Shown piece by piece: positions 31,045 through 39,237 of a DNA stretch of 41,701 nt. A model generated the notes under the pieces. It saw nothing but the letters and a program-made list of their open reading frames with translations. It did no database searches and had not been told where the DNA came from. Both the position numbers and the translations under genes were made by a program. The DNA is from a virus. Location of the stretch: the IMG/VR virus record IMGVR_UViG_3300046787_000379, positions 1 to 41,701 of that record. One strand, 5' to 3'. Numbering within the stretch: position 1 is the first letter of the stretch; each line of letters begins with the position of its first letter.

Positions 31045-32982
31045 ATGGATTTAAAAATTTACGATATTGACACCGCCAAAGAAATTGCGGATAGAGTGTT
31101 AAATGCCCAAGGAGAAATCCCGCAGTACAAGGTTCATTATTTTGAAAAAATCAAGAAGCAACTACAAGTACATACTGAGGGAAAAATCTTCACAAAGGTT
31201 ATTAACGTATTTAAAAACGAGGAGCAAGAATCAACTAATTTCGTTGTTGACACCTATGAGTCAGTGACCAAGGGGTCAATATGGCGAGGTATCGATAATA
31301 TTGCTAGAATCTTTAACAACACTGGTTTTAATATTACTGGTGATAAGGATACTATTCAAGCATTAAGTGACTCGAATTTCTTCAATGATTATATCGAAGA
31401 TTTTATTGGCACTTCTACCGCAAAAGACCCAAATTCTGTTCAGGTATGGATAAAGAGGGGTAGTGGTGAAGAATCAGGAGAACAATTGTGGGAGTCAGAG
31501 TTTATTGAAACGCAGTTTATCAGATTAATTAATGACAATGAAATTGCGTTTATTGACGTAGAAAATAGCGATTACACTATTGAGGTGGATAAGTCATATA
31601 TTGGGGCCACAAATTCCGTATATGATGATGCAAATCGTAGAGTAACTAAATCATATTTTGAGGGTGTTAAGTATAATTTCGGTGACAAAATCCGGATTAT
31701 TTATATCAGCAGAAATCAATACATTCAGATTGATAAAAAGGGCAAGGAGGCAGAAGTTACAATTGAGAATTTTCCTAACACATTGCGCCACCCCTACACC
31801 TGCACTGGTGTTCAAGAAATTGCAGAAGGCGTTTATGATTCAGCGGTAGCACCTTTTATTCCATTTGGAAACCATGCCTTGATTCAGCACCGCACGTATC
31901 GTTCTGTCGAGGCTTTATTTGGTTACCCTCGTATGTCGGAGGTGGAACTACCTTGCGAGAATTGTGTTCGTGGTGAGGAGGCTTGTGATATTTCAGATGA
32001 ATATCCAACTGGTTTAAAAACCTGCTCTAAATGTAAGGGTACGGGTAGTTTGTCGTTACAATCTACATTTAAAATTTACAAACGTAAATTATTCCCTGAT
32101 GCGCCAGAATTAAACGCAAATATCAAGCCCGTTGAGTTTTTTACACCTGATTCAGCTATTTTGCAATACAATGCTAAGGCGTGGAAGGAAACCTTGCAAA
32201 TGGGCGAGGACGCTATCTATATCCAACAACGTGTTGAAACGGGTAATGTGGAGTCTGCAAAGTCTCGTGAAAAACAATTGGAGTCAATGTATTCTTGGTT
32301 GGGCCGTATTTCTAGTGTGATTTACAATAACATCCAGGACGCAATAAACAATTATTGTGCTATTACTGATTCGGGGATTGCAACGGTAGAAAAACCGATG
32401 TCTTTTGCAATTATGTCGGAGCTAGAAGCGTTTGATTATTTGAATAAAATTGTCACTACCGATGCCCCTATTTTTATCAAGACTAGCCATATTGAAAACT
32501 TCTTAAATAAGTATATCTCAAAGACGTCAGCAGTGATTAAGATTGTGGATATATTGAAGCGTGTTGACCCATTTGTTTTTTATACCCAAGGTGATTTACA
32601 AGCGTTATCAGATAGCGGTGTGATAAATGACCAAGACTGGAGAGTACACGCTTATGCGTTTCCGTTATTGATGCAAATGTACACTCGTGACCCTGAAATG
32701 CTTTTAAAGGATTACAATACAATTGAGACTCAATTAATGACCTCTATTGATGCCAAAGTAAAACCAAAAGCAATTGGAATATCTAGCGACCCCAATGACC
32801 CAACTACAAAGTTGCGCGGTTCAGTCGGTGGTATGTACACTATGATTCAAATTGCAAAATCTGTATCTGATGGTACCTACGATTTAGAAGCCGCTGTTGC
32901 TTTGGTAATGGATAGATTTGGATTAACAGAAGATGAAGCTAAGAAGCAATTAGGAACACCAAATCCTGCTCCTACCGTTTAA
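31045..32982 (+). CDS. Portal protein (probable)
   Basis: About 645 residues from ATG 31045 (MDLKIYDIDTAKEIADRV...). The upstream in-frame ATG 30997 falls before the terminator and is rejected. Size, position before a MuF-like head protein, and the pattern of beta-rich wing, helical stem (ESAKSREKQLESMYSWLGRI) and Asp/Pro-rich C terminus fit a portal, through which DNA enters the head. Unusual: CENC (Cys304, Cys307) and CSKCKGTG (Cys327, Cys330) form a DnaJ-like zinc-ribbon insertion. Identity rests on context and layout, not on a named signature. Confidence 0.7.
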   Translation: MDLKIYDIDTAKEIADRVLNAQGEIPQYKVHYFEKIKKQLQVHTEGKIFTKVINVFKNEEQESTNFVVDTYESVTKGSIWRGIDNIARIFNNTGFNITGDKDTIQALSDSNFFNDYIEDFIGTSTAKDPNSVQVWIKRGSGEESGEQLWESEFIETQFIRLINDNEIAFIDVENSDYTIEVDKSYIGATNSVYDDANRRVTKSYFEGVKYNFGDKIRIIYISRNQYIQIDKKGKEAEVTIENFPNTLRHPYTCTGVQEIAEGVYDSAVAPFIPFGNHALIQHRTYRSVEALFGYPRMSEVELPCENCVRGEEACDISDEYPTGLKTCSKCKGTGSLSLQSTFKIYKRKLFPDAPELNANIKPVEFFTPDSAILQYNAKAWKETLQMGEDAIYIQQRVETGNVESAKSREKQLESMYSWLGRISSVIYNNIQDAINNYCAITDSGIATVEKPMSFAIMSELEAFDYLNKIVTTDAPIFIKTSHIENFLNKYISKTSAVIKIVDILKRVDPFVFYTQGDLQALSDSGVINDQDWRVHAYAFPLLMQMYTRDPEMLLKDYNTIETQLMTSIDAKVKPKAIGISSDPNDPTTKLRGSVGGMYTMIQIAKSVSDGTYDLEAAVALVMDRFGLTEDEAKKQLGTPNPAPTV

Positions 32983-32992
32983 ATAAAGTGCA

Positions 32993-33817
32993 ATGACCTA
33001 CGAGGACATTTATAGCAAGATTAGTAATATAGGTACTGATAATTTCAATATCAAAGATGTTGAGAAGATATTGCTAAATGAAATTTTGGCTAATCTGCGC
33101 AAAGGGTTAAACACAAGTGGGAATAAAATTACTGGTTTAAATACAAACGCTGGCAGAATTATTTCAGATTCTATTCGCGCTTTATATGAAACTAACCAGT
33201 ACAAAAATAGCCTTGCAAGTTTATTGTCAGACGTGCAAGGCTTAGGTATTAGCAAAGTTGGAGTGTACGCTGGCGATGGCCTAGAAGTGGCTATTTCTGA
33301 CCTATCAGAGGCTCAAAGTGTAGCGTATGATAGTTTGCTTGACTCGCTGAACGAAAGTGGCTTAAATCAGAAATTTAATCAGCCCATCCGACAGCTTATT
33401 TACCAAAACGTCAGAGATGGCGCAAGCCAAACTGCACTCGAAAAATCGATACGTGCTTATGTGCTAACTGAAAAAGGCGCAAAATCTGAATTGTACAAAT
33501 ACATAAATTCGGTGTCTATTCAGTCGGCAGACGCTTACTCATCTGCTATTGACCAAGAAGTTTACACTCGATACAAAACACGAGTGACACATATCAGGGT
33601 GGTTGGGTCTCTTATTGAAACAAGTTCGCGCCAGTGTCGCAGAGCTGTTTTGGTTTATGACCGCGAAATACCAATCGATAAATTGGATGAATGGATAGCG
33701 TACGCAAAAGAAAACGGAGCGAATAGTTCGCTTAATAAAGATAATTTGTCAAGTCTTAAAGCTCATTACGGTTGCAGACACCAATTTGTTCCCGTAATTT
33801 TAAATAACAAAAAATAG
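32993..33817 (+). CDS. MuF-like minor head protein
   Basis: A 274-residue protein 10 bases after the portal. The C-terminal pattern SSRQCRRAVLVYDRE ... LKAHYGCRHQFVPV matches the Cys/His end of phage head morphogenesis (MuF-like) proteins, with two Cys and a His possibly binding metal. The N-terminal part is helical. In the family it rides inside the head or helps portal and capsid assembly. Order portal then MuF is standard. Confidence 0.75.
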   Translation: MTYEDIYSKISNIGTDNFNIKDVEKILLNEILANLRKGLNTSGNKITGLNTNAGRIISDSIRALYETNQYKNSLASLLSDVQGLGISKVGVYAGDGLEVAISDLSEAQSVAYDSLLDSLNESGLNQKFNQPIRQLIYQNVRDGASQTALEKSIRAYVLTEKGAKSELYKYINSVSIQSADAYSSAIDQEVYTRYKTRVTHIRVVGSLIETSSRQCRRAVLVYDREIPIDKLDEWIAYAKENGANSSLNKDNLSSLKAHYGCRHQFVPVILNNKK

Positions 33818-33819
33818 AT

Positions 33820-34800
33820 ATGGAGTGTTTAAATAACCTTTTGAAAATCCGTGATTATTGCGCGCCTTCTGAGAATGGCCCATTCATCGGTGATTTTGTA
33901 GATGTTTCTACAATTTTGCTTTCAAATCTAGCTAACGCAGAGGAAATGACTGGCGCTGAATACGGGGCGAGATTAATCTCCTCAGCTATTGAGCAAGTAA
34001 AGTCTGATATTCAATTGTCGGCTTCGGACGGGTATTCTGTGCGTGATGAAGTGTATCACCTAATTTCGACACACAAATTTTCGGGAACGTACAATAATTG
34101 GGGTATTTCATTGTCTAATTTTTTCCGTTCTAGTTATTCTAGTATATACCTTACTGAATTAAAGTTTAAAGCTAGTTTTACTGGGCCGTTCACTATTGTT
34201 CTTGATGATTTAGCTGGACAAACAGAATTGCCTGCCGAAGCTATTGCTGGGCAAGAAATTACTATTCCAGTTGAATATTCTACGAAGTCAAAAACACTTC
34301 GAATTTATGCTAAGGAATCAAATGCTACGTTTGCGGTATTAACTGGCGTGTCTTCTTGTGGGTCTTGCAACGCAAAGCGCGGAGTTCATTTAGGTATGCA
34401 AGGATTTAATCGTTTAACGAATCACCCTCAGGCATCAGGATTTATTCCCAAGGCGCATATTGCGTGTAATATGGACGATATTATGTGTATCGCCATTATG
34501 AGAAATAAAGCTTTATTTTCTAAGGCAATCGCATATAAAGCAGGTGCGTTAGCTTACACTCGTTTATTATTGACTACCCGTTTAAATGATAGCACTTTAA
34601 ACATAAATGAGGAAGTGGCAACAACATACCTGAATACATTGGAAGCAAAATATCGCGAGTTGATGTTTGGGTCTGCTCAGGCTTATGGAAACGCTAGCAC
34701 AAAAGGTATTGTAGCTGTTTTGCGCCAATCGTTGCGAAACATGAATGACCAATGTGTGGTTTGTTCGTCTCAAATTTCGACTTCTACCGCAGTATTTTAA
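33820..34800 (+). CDS. Virion structural protein
   Basis: A 326-residue protein. Helical N terminus (MECLNNLLKIRDYCAPSENG...), a central beta domain (FTGPFTIVLDDLAGQTE ... TIPVEYSTKS, about 120-165) like a carbohydrate- or Ig-like module, then a Cys pair CGSCNAKRG and helical C terminus. Not recognised. Its stop overlaps the next start (TAATG), and it lies between MuF-like and completion genes, so a head-tail joining or head decoration role is likely. Confidence 0.6.
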   Translation: MECLNNLLKIRDYCAPSENGPFIGDFVDVSTILLSNLANAEEMTGAEYGARLISSAIEQVKSDIQLSASDGYSVRDEVYHLISTHKFSGTYNNWGISLSNFFRSSYSSIYLTELKFKASFTGPFTIVLDDLAGQTELPAEAIAGQEITIPVEYSTKSKTLRIYAKESNATFAVLTGVSSCGSCNAKRGVHLGMQGFNRLTNHPQASGFIPKAHIACNMDDIMCIAIMRNKALFSKAIAYKAGALAYTRLLLTTRLNDSTLNINEEVATTYLNTLEAKYRELMFGSAQAYGNASTKGIVAVLRQSLRNMNDQCVVCSSQISTSTAVF

Positions 34801-35255
34801 TGAACGATTTGCAAAAGATATTGACCCGATTGCGCGCGTGGACTGACTCGTCTGCCCCGATTGACAATATCGTGCAAGGGATGAATCAGGGTAAATCTGC
34901 AATGCAAACACGCATATTTAATTCTGAACAAGGGGCAAAAGATGTAGCTGGACGTGGTCTTGGTGCGTATTCTGACCCATACAAGAAATACCGCCAAAAA
35001 AGAGGTCGCCAAACGGCCCATATTGACTTAGAATTAACTGGCTCTTTGCGTAGAGACATTAAGGTCGTTCAGGAAAATTCAAAGGTAGCTATCGCTGTTC
35101 CTTCGACTAATGAAAGGGCAAAAATTGGGTATATTGAAAAACGTTTTGCAACCACCATTTTTGATTTGCAAAAAGAGGAAAAGCAAGAGATAATGGATGT
35201 TATTGAATTTAACTTTGCACAAGACATTAAAGAAATAATCAATGGAGTTAATTAG
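34800..35255 (+). CDS. Head-tail joining / tail completion-like protein
   Basis: About 151 residues from ATG 34800 (TAATG overlap; the longer frame from 34752 lies inside the preceding gene). The basic N terminus and the region around YKKYRQKRGRQTAHIDLELTG then SLRRDIKV ... VAIAVPS recall gp10-like or virion morphogenesis proteins that finish the head-tail interface. It overlaps the next gene by 14 bases. Family assignment is tentative. Confidence 0.55.
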   Translation: MNDLQKILTRLRAWTDSSAPIDNIVQGMNQGKSAMQTRIFNSEQGAKDVAGRGLGAYSDPYKKYRQKRGRQTAHIDLELTGSLRRDIKVVQENSKVAIAVPSTNERAKIGYIEKRFATTIFDLQKEEKQEIMDVIEFNFAQDIKEIINGVN

Positions 35256-35733
35256 CGAAATTGCAAAAGGATTATGTCCTATTTTTGGCAACGTATATGA
35301 GGCAGTTCTAGAAACAATAGATGGCTTCAAAATGCCCGTATCATATAAGGGCGCTGATTATAAGTCATTATTGCCGAACGACACCGAAAATGAAATCATT
35401 TATTTGCGTGAGCTTTCTGATTCAACAGTGACTCCAATTGATTTGGGTGGTTGCCAAAAGGCTTTATTTGTCGATACAAAAATGCGTTTAGTGTTCTATT
35501 CAAAGCAAGACTATGATACATTTGTAATGACACAACGGTTTTATACAGCATTAGGAAATTACCGTATTCAAATCGATTCAATTATTCGTAATGTGGATAC
35601 GCTGTTTTACCAAGAGTCAGGCAAAAAAAAACATATTCGATTGAAGAATGTAGGGTATTTTGCTATCGATTTTTCAATTAGAAAGGAAATTAATAAGTGT
35701 GAACTTTTAGATGATTGTGGAAATGAGCTGTAA
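35242..35733 (+). CDS. Tail terminator-like protein
   Basis: A 163-residue alpha-beta protein. The layout (N-terminal helix with MELISEIAKGLCPIFG, beta strands around KALFVDTKMRLVFYSK, helix FVMTQRFYTALG, final strands FAIDFSIRKE) and position after a completion-like gene fit a tail terminator, which caps the tail tube and joins it to the head. No named signature. It overlaps the following gene. Confidence 0.5.
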   Translation: MELISEIAKGLCPIFGNVYEAVLETIDGFKMPVSYKGADYKSLLPNDTENEIIYLRELSDSTVTPIDLGGCQKALFVDTKMRLVFYSKQDYDTFVMTQRFYTALGNYRIQIDSIIRNVDTLFYQESGKKKHIRLKNVGYFAIDFSIRKEINKCELLDDCGNEL

Positions 35734-36043
35734 CAAATGTATTTTGGATTTATGTAGCATTGATATTTGTGGCAACGCAGGTATCTTAAAATTGCCATAT
35801 ACGATTTCGGTTCCAGGTGATTATACTGCCTCCCTAGATTTTCAAGGAGTAAAATTACAAAGCACAGTTACATTTGAAATTGGAGAAACTTTGCAATTCA
35901 ACCTTACTAATTTAAATGAAAATTACTGCTATACTGGAGAAATTCTTGACCCATTAGGCGCAAGGGTTTTGATTGATTCAGCAGGTACACTATACGGTGG
36001 CTTTTCTTTCTGTACTAATCAGATAAGAATACCGTTTAATTAA
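35723..36043 (+). CDS. Small cysteine-rich beta-sandwich protein
   Basis: About 106 residues from ATG 35723 (MSCNKCILDLCSIDIC...); ATG 35711 is an alternative. It has four Cys in the first 16 residues and two more in the C-terminal half. The rest reads as an Ig-like beta-sandwich (YTISVPGDYTASLDFQG). A virion or head-tail decoration protein is likely. It overlaps the preceding gene by 11 bases. Confidence 0.55.
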   Translation: MSCNKCILDLCSIDICGNAGILKLPYTISVPGDYTASLDFQGVKLQSTVTFEIGETLQFNLTNLNENYCYTGEILDPLGARVLIDSAGTLYGGFSFCTNQIRIPFN

Positions 36044-36051
36044 AAACTAAA

Positions 36052-36477
36052 ATGCCCCCAATTTTAGAAATACTTGGTTTGGTTGGATTATTTCGTATTG
36101 CTATATACGCAATCGGAGACCCATCATCAGAATATAATCCAAAAGCGATTCTAGCAAAATACACCTATGCGCTTTCAAAGGCTAGGCTAAATTATTTGCG
36201 TGTGGTATTGCCAGCTAACCATACCATTGATGGTGCCGAAAAATCAATGTCTGACGAAATAATCGAAAAAGAAATACAGATGGCATTTACGGTGAACGAA
36301 TGTTTGCCCGTTGCTGGTTTTTTGAATATGGTCGGATTTTGTTCAACATGCACGTCAGTGTGGTTTTTTGCATTTACATATTTATTACCGCATATTTTTT
36401 CATCGGGATATTACGATGCTTTGGTAGGATACGGTATCTGCCTATTCGTTTCCCGATTCACGTTTAAATACCTTTAA
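36052..36477 (+). CDS. Membrane protein of the head gene cluster
   Basis: A 141-residue protein with an N-terminal hydrophobic stretch (about residues 3-20), a charged middle containing IIEKEIQMAFTVNEC, and two further hydrophobic segments (about 86-112 and 118-137). Three membrane passes are likely. A membrane protein among head genes is uncommon; a host-envelope or injection-related role is possible, but there is no recognised family. Confidence 0.55.
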   Translation: MPPILEILGLVGLFRIAIYAIGDPSSEYNPKAILAKYTYALSKARLNYLRVVLPANHTIDGAEKSMSDEIIEKEIQMAFTVNECLPVAGFLNMVGFCSTCTSVWFFAFTYLLPHIFSSGYYDALVGYGICLFVSRFTFKYL

Positions 36478-36478
36478 A

Positions 36479-36913
36479 ATGGAATTAGTAGAAAAGTTTG
36501 CCCCCTCAAACCTACCAAATCTAATTGAAACAGATTTTGTAGATTTAAAAAAAGAAGACATTCAGCTTCTTGCCAGTGTTTATCCAATAATGCAACCCAA
36601 ATTATTGATTGCAAAGGTTGGAACAGTTGCACCAAAATCGCCAGCCACATATAAGTCGCTGTACAGTTTATTGTTTTCGGGCCACAAGTTCTATATTGCT
36701 GGAACTATGTTTGGCAAGCCAAAAGAAGTTATTGATACTGAATCAGATATTAAGATGGCACAAGCTATTGCCACAGATGATTTTGTTGCCCCAGAAGGCG
36801 ATATTTTTCAAGATAAGACAGAATCACCAGCTACGACAGTAGAAGCGCCTCAAACAAAGAAAGAAGCGGTTCAGCGTAAGCAGAAACCTGGAAGAAAATC
36901 AAATAAAAAATAA
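36479..36913 (+). CDS. Hypothetical protein before the scaffold gene
   Basis: A 144-residue protein starting 1 base after the preceding stop. N-terminal ~85 residues are compact (KFAPSNLPNLIETDFVDLKK...), then a Thr/Pro/Ala/Lys-rich flexible tail ending KPGRKSNKK. The basic disordered tail suggests nucleic acid or scaffold contact. Not recognised. Confidence 0.55.
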   Translation: MELVEKFAPSNLPNLIETDFVDLKKEDIQLLASVYPIMQPKLLIAKVGTVAPKSPATYKSLYSLLFSGHKFYIAGTMFGKPKEVIDTESDIKMAQAIATDDFVAPEGDIFQDKTESPATTVEAPQTKKEAVQRKQKPGRKSNKK

Positions 36914-36924
36914 CCCCCATAATT

Positions 36925-37788
36925 ATGAGTTTAGAAACCCTAGTAAAAGGTCTTGGATTGACCGACGAAGACATCACAGCGTTAAGCGCGGATGGTGCAG
37001 ACTTAACCCCGATTCAGCAAAAAGTAACTGACGCAGTTAAGGCTAAAATTTTAGAGGATGAAACCTTTTATACCACACTAGACAAAGCACGTTTACCAAA
37101 AGATTGGTTTGATGCTAAATTTAATGAGGGTGTGAATAAGGTTGCAGGAATGGGAAAGTCAGCCATTGATAAGCACTTTGGTTTAACATCAGAGGACAAA
37201 GCTACATTTTCAGATGAAGAAATTAAGGACATCGCAAAATACACGGCCAAGGCTACTGCTATCTATAAGAGCAAAATTGGTGGAGATAATAAGGACGTGT
37301 CTTCTTTGCAAGATGAAATCATTACATTGAAGCAAGAGCTAGATGGCCGTTCGGCAGAAATCACAACTCTTAAAGAGAAATTTGATTCTGATTTAGCTGA
37401 GAAATTGACCGCAAAAGAACTTGAAACACTTTCTTTAATTGAGGCGTCTCAATTGCAGGCTAATGTTCCAGTGCCTATCGGCATTATCTTTGACAAGGCT
37501 TTTGCTAGTGTAAAATCCAAATATAGCGTTGTCGTTGAAAATGGTATTGCTAGTGTTCGCAAAAAAGACAACCCTACATTCAAAGTAGAGAAGGCTGATA
37601 AGTCAGGTCACATGGAGTTAAAAGATGCTTTAGCTGAGGCATTTAAAGAATTGCAATCTTGGAAAGAGGTAACTCCTGCGGGAGCACCACCAGCAGGTAA
37701 AACTACTGTAACGATTGACCCTAGCAAATCTACGCAATCGGAGGCTTTCAAGAAAAAGCAGGCAGAAGAAGACGAGTTCTTTAAATAA
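36925..37788 (+). CDS. Probable capsid scaffolding protein
   Basis: A 287-residue highly charged, helical protein. A coiled coil lies at about residues 127-165 (LQDEIITLKQELDGRSAEI...), with a Pro/Ala-rich turn (AGAPPAGKTT) and a C-terminal charged helix (EAFKKKQAEEDEFFK). This layout, last gene of the head cluster, fits a scaffold that shapes the procapsid. The probable capsid gene is not adjacent but 1.6 kb further, beyond a small early-type cluster. A strong terminator follows. Confidence 0.7.
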   Translation: MSLETLVKGLGLTDEDITALSADGADLTPIQQKVTDAVKAKILEDETFYTTLDKARLPKDWFDAKFNEGVNKVAGMGKSAIDKHFGLTSEDKATFSDEEIKDIAKYTAKATAIYKSKIGGDNKDVSSLQDEIITLKQELDGRSAEITTLKEKFDSDLAEKLTAKELETLSLIEASQLQANVPVPIGIIFDKAFASVKSKYSVVVENGIASVRKKDNPTFKVEKADKSGHMELKDALAEAFKELQSWKEVTPAGAPPAGKTTVTIDPSKSTQSEAFKKKQAEEDEFFK

Positions 37789-37812
37789 TTGGTAAATATA
37801 GGTTTAGAGATA

Positions 37813-37846
37813 AAAACCCCTTTCTGTGTCAGATTGGGGTTTTTTG
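37813..37846 (+). terminator. Intrinsic terminator after the head operon
   Basis: AAAACCCC (37813-37820), 15-base loop, GGGGTTTT (37836-37843) and further T. It ends the long transcript of head genes. Confidence 0.88.
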
Positions 37847-37888
37847 TTTTATTTTTAAAAAATAATTGTAAACTTTTTTGTTAAAAAT

Positions 37889-37920
37889 TTTGGCTAAATT
37901 AAAATTTAGTTGCAAATTTG
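37889..37920 (+). promoter_or_regulatory. Early-type promoter with perfect palindrome
   Basis: TTTG 37889-37892, 20 bp, CAAATTTG 37913-37920 (7 of 8). The spacer holds CTAAATTAAAATTTAG (37894-37909), a perfect inverted repeat. It drives two small genes. Confidence 0.8.
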
Positions 37921-37962
37921 AATATCCAATCAAATGAATGGTGGCTATTAAACAACTACAAA

Positions 37963-38154
37963 ATGACTAGTATTCAAGAAAGACTCCTTGCGCTTACACC
38001 AAAGGAGAAAACGCATTACAAAAATTTCATAACCCTGCTTGAAAAAGCATTTGACCTAAAAGGTGAAGAAGCTAAGCACGAAGCATTGAAGCGTGTGGAG
38101 GCTAACCGAAAGACTACTAAAATTCGTTCTACTAAATCGCTAAATATCAGATAA
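37963..38154 (+). CDS. Small basic helical protein
   Basis: A 63-residue protein from ATG 37963 (the in-frame TTG at 37918 lies inside the promoter). It is helical and Lys/Arg-rich (EKTHYKNFITLLEKAF, then RKTTKIRSTKS). It may bind nucleic acid or a host protein. Its stop overlaps the next ATG (TAATG). Confidence 0.6.
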   Translation: MTSIQERLLALTPKEKTHYKNFITLLEKAFDLKGEEAKHEALKRVEANRKTTKIRSTKSLNIR

Positions 38155-38513
38155 TGGAAAAGCCTATCACAATTAGACAATACAGAGACTTATTAGTCTC
38201 AAAAGGTTTCAAAGTAACTGACAGAGATGAAATGACAAGTTGGTTCCTATTTGAGAAAAACGGAATCTTAGGGTATTGCCAAAAAGATAGTTTTTTTGGC
38301 ATAGGTTTTTCATCCGTAAATAAACCGCATCACGAATATGGGGTAGGCACGGTTATATTTCGCCACTTAGTAAACCCAACAGTAGATGACGCAGAAGAAA
38401 TTGTTAAACGCCAGTTGTCTCATTTTAAAAGCGTTCCATACAAAAGTTTGGAGGAATACATCAGCTACCAGACAAATACGTGGGCAAAATACAGAATAAT
38501 TTATCCGCAATAA
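38154..38513 (+). CDS. Hypothetical protein
   Basis: A 119-residue alpha-beta protein (MEKPITIRQYRDLLVSKGFK...). Features: an N-terminal helix, a beta-rich core (WFLFEKNGILGYCQKDSFFG) and a Tyr-rich helical end. It is not recognised. It is translated with the small gene before it from the promoter at 37889. The next promoter begins 2 bases after its stop. Confidence 0.6.
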   Translation: MEKPITIRQYRDLLVSKGFKVTDRDEMTSWFLFEKNGILGYCQKDSFFGIGFSSVNKPHHEYGVGTVIFRHLVNPTVDDAEEIVKRQLSHFKSVPYKSLEEYISYQTNTWAKYRIIYPQ

Positions 38514-38514
38514 T

Positions 38515-38545
38515 TTTGCTAAATTAGAATTTAGTTTTATATTTG
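38515..38545 (+). promoter_or_regulatory. Early-type promoter with palindrome and consensus -7 box
   Basis: TTTG 38515-38518, 19 bp, TATATTTG 38538-38545 (8 of 8). The spacer starts CTAAATT-AG-AATTTAG (38519-38534): both arms perfect, only the centre changed. The change in the centre but not the arms supports selection on the arms. Confidence 0.85.
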
Positions 38546-38567
38546 TAAATCATTAAAATCAAACCTT

Positions 38568-38684
38568 ATGAAAAACAAGATTAAGCAATTCATCGAAGAT
38601 TACGAGCCACAAACAGTTATTCTTATTATTGCATTGTCAATGATTTTATTCAAATTAATTCACATTGCAAATACAGAGATATGA
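38568..38684 (+). CDS. Tiny membrane protein (38 aa)
   Basis: ATG 38568 gives MKNKIKQFIEDYEPQTVILI followed by a hydrophobic helix (VILIIALSMILFKLI) and a short tail. It directly follows a strong promoter with a 22-base leader, and its stop overlaps the next ATG (ATGA at 38681). The promoter and the coupling make it a likely real gene despite its size. Function unknown. Confidence 0.65.
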   Translation: MKNKIKQFIEDYEPQTVILIIALSMILFKLIHIANTEI

Positions 38685-38827
38685 GCGTAGCTGGAAGCAT
38701 TTTTATATTTATGCTAGCCACCTTATTTTTGCTTACATTAGCAATTGGGTTAGTAGCGTCATTTTTACTTATTATCGAACAATTAAACAACCAACCAGAA
38801 GATGTCAGAGACAAACAGTACCACTAA
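38681..38827 (+). CDS. Tiny membrane protein (48 aa)
   Basis: ATG 38681 gives MSVAGSIFIFMLATLFLLTL, continuing as one hydrophobic segment to about residue 32, then a polar tail (EQLNNQPEDVRDKQYH). It overlaps the gene before by 4 bases and the MazG-like gene after it by 26. The pair of tiny membrane proteins could act together, for example in exclusion or membrane tuning; nothing in the sequence decides. Confidence 0.6.
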   Translation: MSVAGSIFIFMLATLFLLTLAIGLVASFLLIIEQLNNQPEDVRDKQYH

Positions 38828-39137
38828 AGGGGAAATTCAAAGCCTAGATGATTTAGCACAATTAATTTTTCAATGGGCGTTAGACCGAAATTTGCTAAAC
38901 AAAGAAAATGTAAAATCTCAGATGCTGAAAGTAGTTGAGGAAATCGGGGAGACTGCGAGAGCAATTAATAAAGGAGATATGCTAGAAACAGTAGATGGAA
39001 TTGGAGACTCTTTGGTTACGCTATTTATTCTATCATTTCAGTTGGGGTTAAGCCCTCAATTTTGCCTTTCGAGTGCTTACACGGAAATTGCAAATCGTAA
39101 GGGAAAAACTATAAACGGAACGTTTATCAAAGAGTAA
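38802..39137 (+). CDS. mazG: MazG-like nucleotide pyrophosphohydrolase
   Basis: A 111-residue protein. The all-alpha NTP pyrophosphohydrolase motif is present: KVVEEIGETARAI (EExxE type, about 43-55) and DGIGDSLVTLF (DxxxD type, about 65-75), with the usual end NRKGKTINGTFIKE. Such phage enzymes hydrolyse nucleoside triphosphates or (p)ppGpp-like alarmones. If this phage uses a modified base, the enzyme could also trim unwanted nucleotide pools, but this is inference. A terminator follows at 39166. Confidence 0.85.
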   Translation: MSETNSTTKGEIQSLDDLAQLIFQWALDRNLLNKENVKSQMLKVVEEIGETARAINKGDMLETVDGIGDSLVTLFILSFQLGLSPQFCLSSAYTEIANRKGKTINGTFIKE

Positions 39138-39165
39138 ATTAATTAATAGCCATACAATTTAAAAT

Positions 39166-39192
39166 GCCTCGATTTTGTCGGGGCTTTTTTTT
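39166..39192 (+). terminator. Intrinsic terminator after mazG
   Basis: GCCTCGA (39166-39172), loop TTTTG, TCGGGGC (39178-39184), eight T. One G-T pair in the stem. It isolates the capsid gene from upstream transcription. Confidence 0.9.
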
Positions 39193-39206
39193 GTCAATAA
39201 GGGGAT

Positions 39207-39237
39207 ATTGTATGTTTCAAAAACCTACATATATTTG
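39207..39237 (+). promoter_or_regulatory. Late-type promoter of the capsid gene
   Basis: ATTG 39207-39210, 19 bp, TATATTTG 39230-39237 (8 of 8). There is no palindrome in the spacer (TATGTTTCAAAAACCTACA). It lies 15 bases after the mazG terminator. Confidence 0.75.

Noticed and set aside
38501-38509. TTATCCGCA, one base from a DnaA box
   Set aside because: A single imperfect 9-mer inside the end of a gene; no cluster was found, so it does not support an origin here.
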